Program-made: the position numbers and the translations under genes
The notes under the pieces: model-generated
What the model saw: only the letters and a program-made list of their open reading frames with translations
What the model was told of the DNA's origin: nothing
Databases searched by the model: none
Origin: Gnetum montanum
Lineage: Eukaryota > Streptophyta > Gnetopsida > Gnetales > Gnetaceae
Direction: 5' to 3'
Length of the DNA: 64,000 nt
NCBI GenBank assembly: GCA_015680685.1
Contig: MNCI01022611.1
Span: forward strand, 793,580 to 857,579
Part shown: positions 47,083-60,493 of the stretch, piece by piece
How positions within the stretch are numbered: position 1 is the first letter of the stretch
Layout of the letters: each line of letters starts with the position of its first letter

Positions 47083-49544
47083 GTTTCATCATCCTTGAAT
47101 GAGGTCACATTCATTATCTTTTTTTTTTTTTAGCTCCAATGCTTCTTTTATGATTATATGCTTCAATAATTTTGATTTATGCTTTGACCCTCAAGTTGTT
47201 TCTTACTTATTATGAAAACAAGACATATGTGAGAAGAATTTATATAAGTATTAAATATTATTTTATCAATACTTACCTCATTTTCTAAGATAATAACAAT
47301 AGCTGAATTAAAGATCTACCAACCACCAATCACTAATCCTACATAGGGTTACATAAAGTGCAACTCATATTTGGTTACCCAAGTGAAGGTAGGGAAAATC
47401 CTTATTCTCAACTTGCATTACCTTAGATGTTTTACTAATATAATTAAAATATAAATTAAATAATAAAAAATTAAGAAAATCATAAATAAAGGTAAGGTTA
47501 AGATCTTGATCTTGATCAACTTTAGGAATTAATGGAAGTAGTTGTAGTTCCTTCTTAAGTGTTATATGATTATATGGTCTTGTTCATTATGGAAGGGATT
47601 AATCTTGATTCTTCTCAACTTCTTCTTTAGAAATTAACTCTAGTAACTTGGTAACTTGGAAGAATCAGACATTGTACTAAATATAATCAAAGATCTCAAC
47701 AAAGAATATTGTTGATCCATCTTTCTTAACCATGATAGAGTAATTACTGAACTATGAATCTTGATGAGTACTATCCATGAACATCATTTGTTTCCAAATT
47801 CTAGGATTTGATTTATCTATTGAAGATTCAAAGTAACTAGAATATACATTGGCCAATGGTATTGCATGTTGAATTAATGGAAACATCTTCTTCAAATTTG
47901 CTTTATCTTCCAAGGATTTTTTTTACACATTCATATTTTAAGAATTTATAAACACTACTTTCAAATTTCGCATTGAAGTATCCACAAAGGAAAATTGACA
48001 ATAGATTAACATATCTTAGGATTAATTTATTCTTCAAACTTTACTCTATTTTCTTAGTCAAGTATGCTCCTTGGCACAATATGATATTTGGACATGTTTA
48101 TTTTGCAATTAAATGTTTGTTAATCATACATACATATCTTTTTGAGAACTAAATTTTTAGTATCATTGCCAATGCAATGTGGATTCTATGGAACCTTAAC
48201 CATTATTTTTTTCCATGATTTGAAGTTTTGAGATTTTAAAAATCATATTGTTAAAACTCTATTCAAATCTTTGTACCAATTCAAACATGGATTCTTTATA
48301 AAAGATTGGACAACCATCATGTTATCACTTCTATAATAGGCTAATTTTTACAGCTCAAAAGAAGAACTAACACATGAAGATTTTTGCTTGTAATTACCTA
48401 TGTATCCCATCTTCCCCAAGTTTGGTTGCAATTTTTATAGGAATTTCAATGATAATACTTCTTGTAGGCATAAAACATTAGCATCAAAAGCTTGTAACTT
48501 TGTGAAGATGTGTGGGTATTGATATTCATGCTAGTTTAAGGCCCATGGTGGATGTAGCGGATGTTGTTTCTCACTAGCTAGGGATCTTATAAGAACATTC
48601 TATGTTGCAACTCTCATTCTCATTCTTGGATTCTCTTATGGGCCATTACTCTTTATGGGTATCATACACCTTGTCAAAACGAGACTATGACTATCCATGT
48701 TGTTCTACTGTATGATTTTGTTGCAGGACGAATTGATATACATCTTCTTGGCCATTTTTGTTTAGCAACTGATTTTACTAATATTTAACTACATTATCTA
48801 ATTCTTAATGACCTTCCTACCTTTCCTAAGACACTAACTCTAACAATGTAACTAATGACAAAGTAGAGGTTTAGGAAGCTAAGACTATCTATCTATATAG
48901 TTTAAACACTTAATCTTAAGGTTTGAGAGGTTAAATTTGTTAATCTAAATAGTTAAATTGTTAGGCATGATTAGTTACCTTAAGGTGTGGCCTTTTAAGA
49001 TACATTTTATGATATTATTGAATTATCAGGTATCTAGATGATAAATCTAACCTCACCATTAAATTTAGAAGGGTGAAAAATGTTGAAAATGGTTATTCAT
49101 ATGTTAAAAAGCTACATCATATGTCTAATTCATGCTAAAATTAATCTTTTAAGGGTCTTGAGGGACCATGTTGGGAAAAGAGTAAAAACCAATTTTCAAA
49201 ATTTTATGGCATATATTTAACTTCACCATTGCACCTAGAAGGTTGAAATCTATAGGAAATGACTATGTGTTTGACAAAAAAAGGCTTTTGAAATAAAAAA
49301 TTATGGCTTATGGATTTGAAAACCTTAGGCATGAAAAAAGAGACTTCCCAATAGGTCACCTATCCCAGTACTACTTTAGCCTAAGCATGCTTAATTATGA
49401 AATTCTTATCTTACTTACTACCAAGGTGTCAAATTATTTTTTGGTAAATTTTTCTCCATGTTTTGAATCAAGTTTTACTACCTATTCTTTTCTATGTTTT
49501 GAAATTTTCCATTAACTAACATAAAATATTACAGTTAATAAGAG
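47083..49544 (-). other. TE-E interior, non-coding
   Basis: No protein motif. 48080-49510 is homologous to 30172-31570 in TE-D over about 1.4 kb. 47083-48079 has no partner here because TE-C cuts TE-D at the corresponding point. Confidence 0.6.
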
Positions 49545-49760
49545 GTGGGATTCTATAGGGCTTGTGGTGTTCATGAGGCTTCATGGAAGGCAGGATTCCA
49601 TAGTGCCTATAATGTCCACAGAGCTTCATGGGAGGTGGGATTCCATGGTGCTTGCAATATTCATGAAGCTTTATTGGAGGTAGGATTCAATGATGCCTGT
49701 GGTGTTCACGGAGCTCCATGGAATGTTGGATTCCATGATGTCCATAGAGCTCCATGAAAG
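49545..49760. repeat. 45-bp tandem array in TE-E
   Basis: Between four and five 45-base units read in one plus frame as G-F-H-x-A-x-x-V-H-x-A-x-W-x-V. Period and place match the TE-D array. Coding is doubtful because the frame starts and stops with the array and is antisense to the element. Confidence 0.75.
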
Positions 49761-50640
49761 GAAAGATTCCATTGTGTCCATGGTATCCATGGAGCTTCAT
49801 AGGAGTAGGATTTTAGGATGTGTGCATAGCGTTGTAAAAGGTAGGATTCCACAGTGCTTATGGACATCATGAACTACCAATATTTTTGGTGGATTTCTCA
49901 GTGAAAATGTAGGTAACAGTGGTGGTGATTGTAATGCAGGCATAGGAAAAAATGATACATGCAACAATGATGGAACATGGCTAGATTCATGACAAAAAAT
50001 TAGCAACAAACTTCTTCCTTGCTATCAAAATTAATGGCCACAACATTGTGATAAGCTCCATAATCCATCCCTCTGATAGCATGAACTCATCATGATTCAC
50101 ACTCAATGTTCCACACATGCCACCACCATTTACAATAGCTTCTGGGGATGAGACAATCATGTGACTAGATTTAATCCCTTGAATTTACTAATACATAGGT
50201 CCTAGGTAATATGAGAATTACAAGTTTATAGGGTAAGGTATTCAAGATACTACTTTTCAAATGAGATTAAATCAATAGAGGTCATGGTTACTAACCTTCT
50301 AGAATGAACTTAATGATGACCTAAATCCATTATATTCTAATAATAATATAAGATGAATAAGAGTTACCTAGATCAATGATTTACCAATGTTTCTTGTAAT
50401 TGATGTATCTTGGTGAGACATAGTCAAATCTCCTAATTGCTGATATTCTTGAATGAATCTTTGTTGGTGGGGTTTATGTAGAACATGATACACTTCATGG
50501 TTCTTTTGTAGATGTATGGATGATCTTAGATATATGATACCTCTAGTTATGGTTTGTTGTTCTTCTTGGATCTTAACTTCATGGTTAATCATCAAGTTGT
50601 AGTCAACCCATGGTTCTAATTGGCCCTTGGGTTGTGGTTT

Positions 50641-50652
50641 GCTTTGATACCA
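50641..50652 (-). other. TE-E primer binding site (tRNA-Met)
   Basis: GCTTTGATACCA on plus, one mismatch to the complement of TGGTATCAGAGC, two bases from the LTR edge. Confidence 0.82.
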
Positions 50653-50654
50653 AA

Positions 50655-51209
50655 TGTGACATGTCGTTCCCAGATGTCATGAAAAACATCATATATACAT
50701 TATATTAGACATTCTTTGTAAAAAGATAATATATCAAACATCAAATATATGTAACATTCAACGTTAAGTGTAAAAAAATAGTAAAAATGGAAAAGAAAAA
50801 AGAGAAGATAGCTTTATTGATGTGGAATAGTGTATTTGGATCATGCTTTGAGAGTGTTCCTTTAGCATCTATCCCTTAGAGGTAATTCAACACTGCCACC
50901 ATGATTAGGCCTACAATCAACCAAAATAGATGGCTAGTCCTCTTCCTATCCCACTTCATTTGGTACTCGTTACTCACCTTTATTGGCTCTACAACTCCAT
51001 GCTAATATGACTTCTAATGCTCGGGTATAAATACCTTAGGTCAAATCTCAAAAGGTCATCTCAAGAGACATGTCTGTTATTACAACATGTTCATGTGGGT
51101 ATTAATTACAACTCTTCTTTTGGTTCTTGTTACAATAATTATAACACTTGTTATGAAGAGGCTTCATTTTCATTATGCAACAACACCATTTCGGAATGGG
51201 AACATTATA
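50655..51209 (-). repeat. TE-E 5' LTR
   Basis: 555 bases, TGTGACATGTC to GAACATTATA, homologous to 46494-47067. Confidence 0.9.
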
Positions 51210-51214
51210 GTTTT

Positions 51215-53610
51215 GTGTAGTAGTCTATTAAGAGAATTTATGTGCATGTAATAACATTAGTATTATATTTTCATGATGATGATCTACATTTCTTTCTATG
51301 GACTATAATAGCTTAAACTTGATGCTCAACGAATGAGGAGACATTTAATAAAAAATTAGCTAAAGAGAAATAGAGGAATATTTTGAAAGTTAAGGATGAT
51401 TGAATGGATATAGTAGTAATTTTGAGGGATAGGTCAAATTATAAGGTACATGAGAATATTAATAAGAAATTACATAATTTCTTTAATACTATTTGCTATT
51501 GAAATATGTTTGCTATTATTAATTCATTTAGCATACACAAGAGACTTATGTATTGTATGATGATGAAGATCAAAATTAAGTAGAAGAATTGAAACATGAT
51601 GAGGTTTTAAAACAAGTAAAACTTAAAAGTATTTTTGAATTTATTCATATTCTTTTCAAAGAAATTATTTAATTTATTTATTAATTTTAAAAATTTAGAA
51701 TGTTAAAGGAAAGAACATTGAAGTAGAAAAACATGATAAGGATGTTAATAGCCCTGATAGTGAATCAAATGATGAGGATACAAAATTAGATGAAGACATA
51801 GTAAATATATAAGTTTATTGAGATAATTTCTATGGGTTGAAATAGTTATTTAAAAAATAATCCTAATTATTGAAAATGTACTATTTTAATTGGGAAATGA
51901 AGCAAGCCTCTACTTCTTTTAAATCCCTTGGCCAAAGCATAGCATGTAAAGTATGAGGAAGCAAGCATAAGGTAACCATAATTTAGTTAGTTGATATTTA
52001 TAATTTATAATTTCTTTAATAATAGGATTGAAAAATCACAAAGAAAACTTATGTTATGTATAAAAATCCTAATAACCATGAATTTGCATTGTAATTTGAT
52101 AAACATTTAAAGGAAGAGACAATTACCTATTTTCCCATAAAAAATCCTACCTTATGGCCTTATTCTTACAAAGTTTCAAGTAATTTCTCATGTGTAAAGT
52201 GAAGTTTATAACCCACAAGTTGTAAATTTCATTTAAGCCAACATATAAAGGCTTAAAATGTAAATACCTTACCAAAATTAGCAGCAGAAGCCCAAAAATG
52301 CTATTGACATATATGTTGGAGTTTGGACCATAAAAATACCCCAAATGTGATATCAAATTTGGCAAGAAAATCTTCATACGTTGGTGGTTCATATGTTGTA
52401 ATTTTTGAGTGGTGAAAAATACCAAATAAGTTGGTATTTTAGCTTAAAACGTAAAAAAAAATGTTGGTATATCATACTTTGTAGATTTTGGCCACCAAAA
52501 GATTCCAAAATATTGCAGAATTTGTTAGAAATCAAGTCAAAATAAACTAGTAGAAAACTAGAACATTCATAGCCTATTTAAGCTAAAGTTTCCATCTTTT
52601 GAAGGACTTTAAAATCATTTTTTCTTTAGGCCAAGCTAGAGACCTTTGGAGTAGAGAAAAACATTAAAAGTCTATAACCATTGCCATTCCCATCCACCAT
52701 AGACCATTGAGAGTAGAGAGAATTAGTGGCAAAAGAAGTTCAATACCATATTAATTGGAGAGAAATAAGTGTAGATTTGGTGACAGAGCATACCATGTTG
52801 TCTACATCAAATTTTAGAGGCATTCTTTTGTTCTCGTGCAAATATAATCCACAATATGTATTTTCTAAACTTTTCTTTCATAGACCATTTAATATAAAAG
52901 TTTGTAATTTTCTATGTTTATTAAATTATTTTGTTTTTCTTTATTCTTAGATCTTGGTGCTTAGATTACCATTTTATTTACATTTTTTAAACCTTTTAAT
53001 AGATCCTCCAAGTCTTCAATCAATCAACAAGAATGTTTGAGGTGTTTGGATCCTTTCTTGAGGCTAATTGAATCTAAGGTTAAACTATTTCTACGCTGAA
53101 ATTTTCCATTCTCTAGCACTAAATTTTTCAACTATTAGTGTTTCTAGCACTAGAAGGAGGACCTTTGCCTAAATTCTTCATCCAAATCCATATGCTAATC
53201 CTTTGTATTATTTTTCCCATTACTTGCCAACATATTTAACAAATTATAAACTTATTTGTCTTTTTTAAAAGTCTAATGTGTAGAATTGCAACAAGTTTTA
53301 GCATAAAATTGAACTTTTCCATCATTGTTTTTGCAATGTAGTTGCATTGCTACCCCTCTTTCTTGCAAATCTACAATTTTGAAAAAATTAATTTTTGTCA
53401 TTGTAGTACTTCCTACTCTAGGTAGTTTAAAAATTAATTTTTGTAATTGCTATGTCTATTGATTTTCTTATTTCCTACACCTCCACTTTGTAATTTTTCT
53501 ATGTTAAGCTACATACATTGAAATCTATTTTCTATTTTCCAATGTAGCTAAATGTAAGAAATTTTTGTGAAAATTTTTTAATTTTTCATTGTAGTGAAAG
53601 TTAATATGCT
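51215..53610. other. Unassigned DNA between TE-E and TE-F
   Basis: The first part continues the region interrupted by TE-E at 46488. From about 52150 the sequence is less repetitive and may include the unrecognised 5' LTR of TE-F; no repeat partner is in the window to prove it. Open frames at 52147-52425 (minus) and 52726-52950 (plus) have no recognisable motif. Confidence 0.35.
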
Positions 53611-53639
53611 AGAATTTCACAAGTTGAAGCTCTTAATAC

Positions 53640-53775
53640 ATGGATACTTTAACAAGATTATTATGTTTTACAACTTAGCTTATTAAGTTAGCTTATCATA
53701 TTTTACAGGTTAGCTTATTAAGCTAGCTCATAATGTTTTACAAGTTAGCTTATTAGTTTTTTAAAGCTAGCTAAT
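53640..53775. repeat. ~40-bp tandem repeat upstream of TE-F gag
   Basis: Three to four copies of TGTTTTACAAGTTAGCTTAT followed by TAAGCTAGCTCA-like text. It lies just before the region where TE-F gag coding begins. Confidence 0.65.
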
Positions 53776-53849
53776 ACATTGGCCTTACACCTTTTTGTTG
53801 CCCCACAGTTTTCCCTCACAACATAACACATATAGCCAAAAACCAAGAA

Positions 53850-56460
53850 GCAATTCACATCGATGCTCTTAAGGATTTGGATATGATAGAACATAGACAA
53901 TCTTTTAGGTAGAGGGGATAAGAACTAGAATTTATAATCCTCAATGTTGAGTATTACAAGTTCATTTGGGACAAAATCCAAGATGGCATCCTCATCCCAT
54001 GCTCAGAATTAGACTTCAAATAATAGTTTGAGATCATCCATCAAAATGGAAAAGATTATATTCCCTCACCATATAACCAAATTCAACTAATGGACTTTTA
54101 TATATGCATGCTAATGTAACTAATAGACATTTATGAAGTGAGTGAAGAAATTAGCTTGAACAAAAACCAAGAGGACTAGGATAATTTTGAAGTAGAGAAT
54201 GAATTAGACACATTCATAGGGGACCTTTTCCAATAGTCAGATCCACAACCAATCATGCCTAGTTCTACACCTCCGATAACCTTTGTGAATTAGGTTACTT
54301 AGTCTTCTCCCTTGTTTCCTACCATGTTTAGACCAACATTTGTTGTAGTGCCACACCAATCTTAGTTTGGATTCCACTTTACATCCCCAAAGGTATCCTT
54401 CATACCACCTCCTTTCTTCATCCTAGTGGATCCCTCTTCAAGACTCCAAGCTTCTCATAGCTCCTTTGTCCCTTCTATCTTGCATGCTCCAACTTAAGCC
54501 TCATTCTCTCTATTTAACTCTCCTTTGACCCTGATGATTTAGCCCCTATTATCTATACCGATGTCAATTACATGATTCCAAACCATCCAACTTCCCCCAC
54601 AATCATTAGTTTAAACTCCACAACTTGTAAAAATTCCCCAAGGCTTGGATTAAGCCTTTAAAATGATCTAGGACCTCACCAAAAAATTGCAAAAGCTTAA
54701 AGCTTCCATCACATAGATGGTAAAAATGATGGATTTCTACTACGATGATCCTATTAGCCCTATTATCTCATAGATAACTATTTCCATGGGAATTCCAATT
54801 TTTCACTTCACTAAATACAATGCCAAGGTGATCCTAAATTACATCTCATTACCTTCCATTTCGACTGCTTGTTGTTACAAGCTTCTTTTAATATCATGAT
54901 GCACATATTCACTACGTCTCTAAATGAAGAAGTCTTGGATTGATACCATGCACTACCAAGAGGCTTCATCAACTCCCTAGATGAATTAATTTCATAATTC
55001 ATTAATTGTTTTAAGTATAACTTGAAACTTGATATAATACTAGGCCAACTTATGAAGGTCAAACAAGGGCCTCTTAAATCTATTCAAAAATTCATATAGA
55101 GGTGGAATACCATCCTTAATGAGATCCCTGAGTCCATCTCTGAGACATACCTTTTGACCATTTTAAAAGGTGTAGTTAATGTTTTTGTCAAGCCTAAACT
55201 ATACCACCTATATGCATGGTCACTTATCCAAGCCTTTTCCAAAACTAAAAACATAGAGGATTTTATAAAATCGAGTAATGATACATAACATACAAGAAAT
55301 GGCACATGTGAATGGATAGAATCAAAGGAAAGTAGAACCATGTAGCGATGGCCATAGTGGCCAAAGAAACAAAAATCACATAGAGGCAAAAAATAGCATA
55401 GTCTAGGACCCCTACCACCACTTCTTAACCATCAACATTAGGTGCTTTCATCTGTAATCAACCTAGGTCTATCTTTGAAAGAAAGGATTGTTCTATGTAC
55501 ACAAAACTATTCATGAAACAATTTTAGCTTCTTAATTAGTTACTCAATAGTGGTCATTTCCAATAAAAATAGCTAACTATGAATGTCCATAAGAGGCATG
55601 ATCACTTGTGTGAGATCGCTAAAGATCTCATTGTAGCCACCAAAGACAATCCATCCATTCCAAAATACTTTAAAATAGACTGATTCTAGCATTACCATCA
55701 GCTACCCAACCATGATACCAATTTCTTCTTGGCCCTAAAAGATGATTTGCAAAAAATTATAGATGGTGGAAAATTAGTCCTAGACACACCTAATACAATT
55801 AGGTCCCAAAACCAAAGCATGCAAGTATACAAGGATTCATTAAATGCTAACAATAATCCATATAACATAGCAACATTTAACATTAATAACAATCCTAGAC
55901 CTACCATGGAGTTGTTTGTGATTCAGAAACCTCCTTGTGATGAAAGGGCTTCAACTTACACAAGTTCAAGGAGTCCTTTTATCATAAGGATACCATGACT
56001 AGCACCTCCCAAACAATCATTCATTATTAGAGTACCTCCTTCTCCTACAATTCATAAATCCATGATCCAAGTTAACTAATGCCTTCCTATGGTAGCCAAT
56101 GCTTTAGCCTCTTCATAGCCAAAAAAATAAAAAATCATCCCTAATTAATGCAAGAAAACAATTCTTAATCCCAAGGATAAGGACAATAAACAAAAAAATG
56201 TATGGAAGGAAGTAGGTCCATCAAAGCCTACTCTAATTTTAGTAGCACCAATGGAAACCAACACCCAAGCTACTTCAATAACTCAACCTAGGGAGTGTAA
56301 CCAAAAACAAGAGAAAGAAAAGGAACCTAAATAACCAACAATGAAACATGAGGTTAGAATCTTGAATAGAATAAAGGAATTCAATGCCAATAAATATGAG
56401 AAATCATTGAAAAATGATAAAGACTTCCTCACTACCATGGAATAAGTCAAGTTCTCACAT
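53850..56460 (+). pseudogene. TE-F gag
   Basis: The frame is riddled with stops. The core at about 54890-55280 reads EEVLD, YHALPRGFINSLDELIS, QGPLKSIQKFI, RWNTILNEIPESISETYLL and TILKGVVNVF, the pattern of plant retrotransposon Gag (R-F-x-x-x-x-x-x-I-P-E-S). Further on, ALKDDLQKIIDGGKLVL at 55729 resembles the L-x-x-x-x-x-G-x-L element near the end of Tat Gag proteins. The region before PR is Lys/Asn-rich. It supplies the Gag core missing from TE-A. Confidence 0.65.
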
Positions 56461-56472
56461 AAATAGAAAAAT

Positions 56473-57330
56473 ATGTCTTTGAGGCTCTATGACTTAGTCA
56501 TGATCTTTCCTAGCCACCACAAATCCTTAGTTAAGATGTTGCTTTCCATTATGATTAGTGAAGATATTTCTACTAATGAGAAATTCATCCACATAGTGAT
56601 GGTACCATCACCTTGGGAAGAAAGAAAGTTAGCTATATTATCATTTTGTAATATTGAGGTAAAGACCAACTCATAAACTACTAACATGTTGAGGATTCCT
56701 CTCTTAATAATGGTAAGGGTTTGTCAATACAAGGTACAGTAAGTGCATGTTGATGATGGGATGACAACTAATGTTATATCCTTTCCAATCATGGAGTATT
56801 TAGGCTTGGTAGAATATATTCAAAGTACTTCCACTTCCACTCTTAACTCCTTTAATTGGTTGTAGGTAGCAATGAGAGGATCCATTTCCATAGACTTTAT
56901 TGTTGGGAAATAATTCCCCATATTTGTCAATTTCTTAGCGGTGCAAGAGAAACTAGTATTTAATCTAATCCTAGGGAGGTCCTGTTTAGCCAAATTACAA
57001 GTAGTCTCTTCCCTTATCCATCAAGAAATTCACCTACCTTACGAGAGAGGTGAAATTATAATCCAAAGAGACATTGTAGTCTCCTTTTCTATCAGCAATG
57101 TTGACATAGAGCAAGGATCTAAGGTGGAGTTTTAAGAAGAAATTTTTACCACCAAAAATAAAGTTAGAAATTATAACAATGTTGATGAATCCAAGGTCAC
57201 AAATGATGATGCCATGAAAATATCATGGAAAGGCCTCCCATTCAATATTGTGAATGAAGGAAATGAGGAGTACAAAATTGTGCAACAGAGGCCTTACAGT
57301 TTCACTAATCTTTCAAAGATTAGAAAATAG
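56473..57330 (+). pseudogene. TE-F aspartic protease
   Basis: LRLYDLVMIF and NEKFIHIVM at the start align with LSLYDLVLTS and NEASIHAVM of TE-A. The active site is DDGMTTNVI near 56753, then LGLVEYI, FNLILGRSCLAKL and HQEIHLPYERGEIII, matching TE-A word for word in order. Several stops and frame changes break it. The likely end is near 57330. This is the best evidence that TE-A and TE-F are one family. Confidence 0.8.
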
Positions 57331-57339
57331 TTGGACAAT

Positions 57340-57990
57340 TAAGTACATCATCTACTTATTTAAACTTGTACCATATGGCATAGCCTTTTACTTTGTAGCC
57401 TAGTTTTAACTCTTATTTACATATTTTTATTTTACTTTAAAATTTTTTTCTTCTTAATGCCTCATTTACTATTTTACTACATAGCCTTTACATTTTTGTG
57501 TCAAATTTATAAATTATGCCTATTTTAAATAAATCTACATAAAACTATAAAATGACATAAAAAATAGAAAAATTAAAATCAAAATAAAAAATTGATCTTA
57601 CAAGGCCTAGAAGTGGTGTCCTATGAGGGCTTAAAACTTGTAATTTTATGGCCTCCCTTTTGTATCTCTCTTATGTCTACACTATGACATGTATTTCCTT
57701 ATCATACACATTTATTATTTTATGCCAAACTTTGCTTCATAGAATTAGTGTTTTAATGTGTAAACCTTTTATATAATAAAATATAAAACAAACTATGAAA
57801 TATTAAATATTAAAAATAGAAATTTTAACTTATAATAAAAAAATTTCATACTAGTAACCATAATCACATTTTGTGACACATAAATAAAAAATAATACAGT
57901 CTCTAAGACTATGACATTATAAAATAATAATAACATCAATAATGTAGCAAAAATTAATATAACACAATAGGCTAAACAAGTATGCTAAAA
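57340..57990. other. AT-rich spacer between PR and the antisense gene in TE-F
   Basis: About 650 bases without recognisable coding. It occupies the place that in TE-A holds the AGTTTAA arrays (11111-11750), but no such array is seen here. Confidence 0.5.
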
Positions 57991-58977
57991 CTAAGCTATA
58001 TGAGGAGAAGGAGGAGGAGGATGATTAGCAACAACATCTTCAATGTTCTCATCATCATCATTTGAGATCCATAAGCAATAAAACATATAAATCATTAGTA
58101 ATCATCATAAATAAAACATAACTATGAAACTATAAAAAATAAACACTAACAAATATAAAAATGATATAACATAAAAAACTTTAAACATTTTTACACAAAC
58201 CTCTAGGGATTCTGAAGTTATGTCTTCAAGTGCAAATCATCGGAGACTAGCTTTGAACCTATGAAGAATTTGTTCTTCACTCATGTTTACCTAATTGATG
58301 TCTCCTATATCTACCCCTACCAATATTTTTCCCCTCTCTATGCCTACCCAATTAGGTGGAATACAAGAGAAGTTAGTAATGGTAGTTTTCCCAGATGCAA
58401 TAGAGATTTGAGGAGTAGGTGACTTAGTAGTAATCATAGATCTCACAAACATGTTGAAGGTGTCCAATGCATCTATTTCTTAACAAATAGCTCATACTTA
58501 TGCTATGTAATGGCTACTTCATGCCATGATTTCATGTAATTATCCTTCTCCATATTGTATAATCTTTTCTGAGTCTTTTGTAAGGCTCTTGAATTTGTTA
58601 GTTGGCTCCTTGTTTTGTTTCCTTAATGTTACAATCTCCTCTCATAGGAGCTCATTCAAAAACTAGATCTCAAAGAATATTTTTTTCCAATATGTAGTAC
58701 ATTTTATGGTCCCTTCATACAACTTGCATGGAATGTTGTCAACATTGAGGGGCAAGGTAAGGAACTCATGAAATTCAAAGTCTTGTGAGGGGTTCCATTT
58801 AATTTTGGAAATTGTACCAACAACAAAAACAAAAATGTTTAAAACACTTTAAAAAAAAACATGAAACACTATAGCCATAAAAATTATAAACAACAAAAAA
58901 AAATATAAAAATAAAAATATATAAAATAAAAATACTTTAATGTGGTTTCCTACTTACATTAGGAGCTATCTATTGCA

Positions 58978-59045
58978 ATATATCTACCATATCATTCATC
59001 ATCTGGAATTCATGAAAGAGATGATGAATGATATGGTAGATATAT
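58978..59045. repeat. Perfect 27-bp hairpin with 14-base loop
   Basis: 58978-59004 (ATATATCTACCATATCATTC and seven more bases) is the exact reverse complement of 59019-59045. It lies directly beside the left arm of the larger inverted repeat. Perfect pairing in otherwise decayed DNA suggests a recent rearrangement or a template-switch event. Confidence 0.9.
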
Positions 59046-59052
59046 TCCAGAA

Positions 59053-59319
59053 ATTGAAGCCTACCTTAGTTGTTCTCCTTGTGCAACACTAACTTTTAAT
59101 AACTAGATGGTTGAGAAAGCCAATGGCACCTACCTCCTTTTCCATGCTAGGGCCTTTCCCATATTACTATCAAAAAAGAAAACTATGGGATTTTAGCAAG
59201 CTTAGATAATGAAAAAGGTGTTAACTAATGGTACCATGTTTGATTGGCCTACCCACTTAGTTGTTGGATTGAGAGATGAAATCAAAAAGATATGAAATAA
59301 CCTCAGCAATATTTATCAT
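59053..59319. repeat. Left arm of a 267-bp inverted repeat
   Basis: It begins ATTGAAGCCTACCTTAGTTG and is the reverse complement of 60227-60493 with about 10% mismatches. The right arm is part of exon 4 of the TE-F antisense gene, so the left arm is an inverted duplication of coding sequence placed downstream in the same gene. Confidence 0.88.
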
Positions 59320-60226
59320 ATGATGAATGATATGGGACCTCCATCCAAGATTTAGAATGAAATATGGATGTAGATGCTTCTAGAGGAGGTTCACACTCTA
59401 TTTGACCATAACAGTTAAACATTAATTACAAAGAGATAGAAAATAAAATACAAATCAAACAAAAGCATAAAAAATAAAAACTAAAATTTAAAATTTAAAC
59501 AATCTAGAAAGATCATGAGATAGGTCTATTGAAGGATTTCTCTTTGGAGGCAAATCACCTAAGATAGAACCCAACATATTGAAAGCCTCCATGGATGTCC
59601 TCTCCTCATCTTCTCTATGTCATTGCTTTTCCTCTATAGAAACCTTAGTAGCCAACTCCTAGTTCTTCACTACAATAAAATAAATTATATAAAATACAAA
59701 ATAAACTAGCAAACATTTAACAACAAAAATGTAACTTAAAATGTAACAAAAAATTTCAAATTAAAGAACCAAAAACTAAAATGTATAAAAATGCTTACTT
59801 ACTTTCAACATCCTAATTTTCCATGTTGAGCTTGATGCTCATCTTCTTAGGAACTTACTTGGCAAGAACTTGAACATTGTCTTTCATACATGGCAACTTC
59901 ACGTTCTTTCTAGTAGCACCATAGGCTTCTTTGAATAACCTTTTGGAATTCTTTGCACTACCACATGCACTAGAAGGCTTGATCCATGTGCTATTAGAGG
60001 AATAACCACACAAACCACATGAAATTCTAAGATATTCAGTGGTAATAGATATCCATTCTCCTATATCCTCCAATAGTTGATATTTGTGGCATATAACCTA
60101 AGTGATATGATTAGTCCAAGGCCTAGAGTATTAGAAAGGATCATGTTAAACCCATTCTTCATCTCTCTTGATCATCAAGATCTCTACAAACCTCTTAAGT
60201 TATGCAAAGAAGAATGTAAAGTACAC

Positions 60227-60493
60227 ATGATAAATATTGTTGAGGTTATTGTAGAGCTTTTTGATTTCATCTCTCAATCCAACAACTAACTGGGTAGGCC
60301 AATCAAACATGGTACCATTAGTTAACACCTTTTTCATTACCTAAGCTTGCTAAACTCCTATAGTTTTCTTTTATGATAGTAATATGGGAAAGGCCCTAGC
60401 ACAAAAAAGGAGGTAGGTGTCATTGGCTTTCTCAACCATCTAGTTATTAAAAGATAATGTTGCACAAGGAGAACAACTAAGGTAGGCTTCAAT
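60227..60493. repeat. Right arm of the 267-bp inverted repeat
   Basis: Partner of 59053-59319, ending GGTAGGCTTCAAT. On minus it encodes the exon 4 portion that includes MVEKAND and FDWPTQLVVGLRDEIKKL. The spacer between the arms is about 907 bases. Confidence 0.88.

Larger units (their letters stand above)
46494..51209 (-). mobile_element. TE-E: complete non-autonomous LTR retrotransposon
   Basis: Two similar LTRs (46494-47067, 50655-51209), a tRNA-Met primer site next to the right LTR, a purine tract next to the left LTR, and flanking GTTCT (46489-46493) and GTTTT (51210-51214), a 5-base target duplication with one change. The 3.6 kb interior shows no gag or pol domain, so it must have relied on another element's proteins. 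It is collinear with TE-D. Confidence 0.88.

Noticed and set aside
49545-49757. Repetitive open frame as a real protein
   Set aside because: It coincides exactly with the 45-bp array, is antisense to TE-E, and the TE-D array has no matching open frame.
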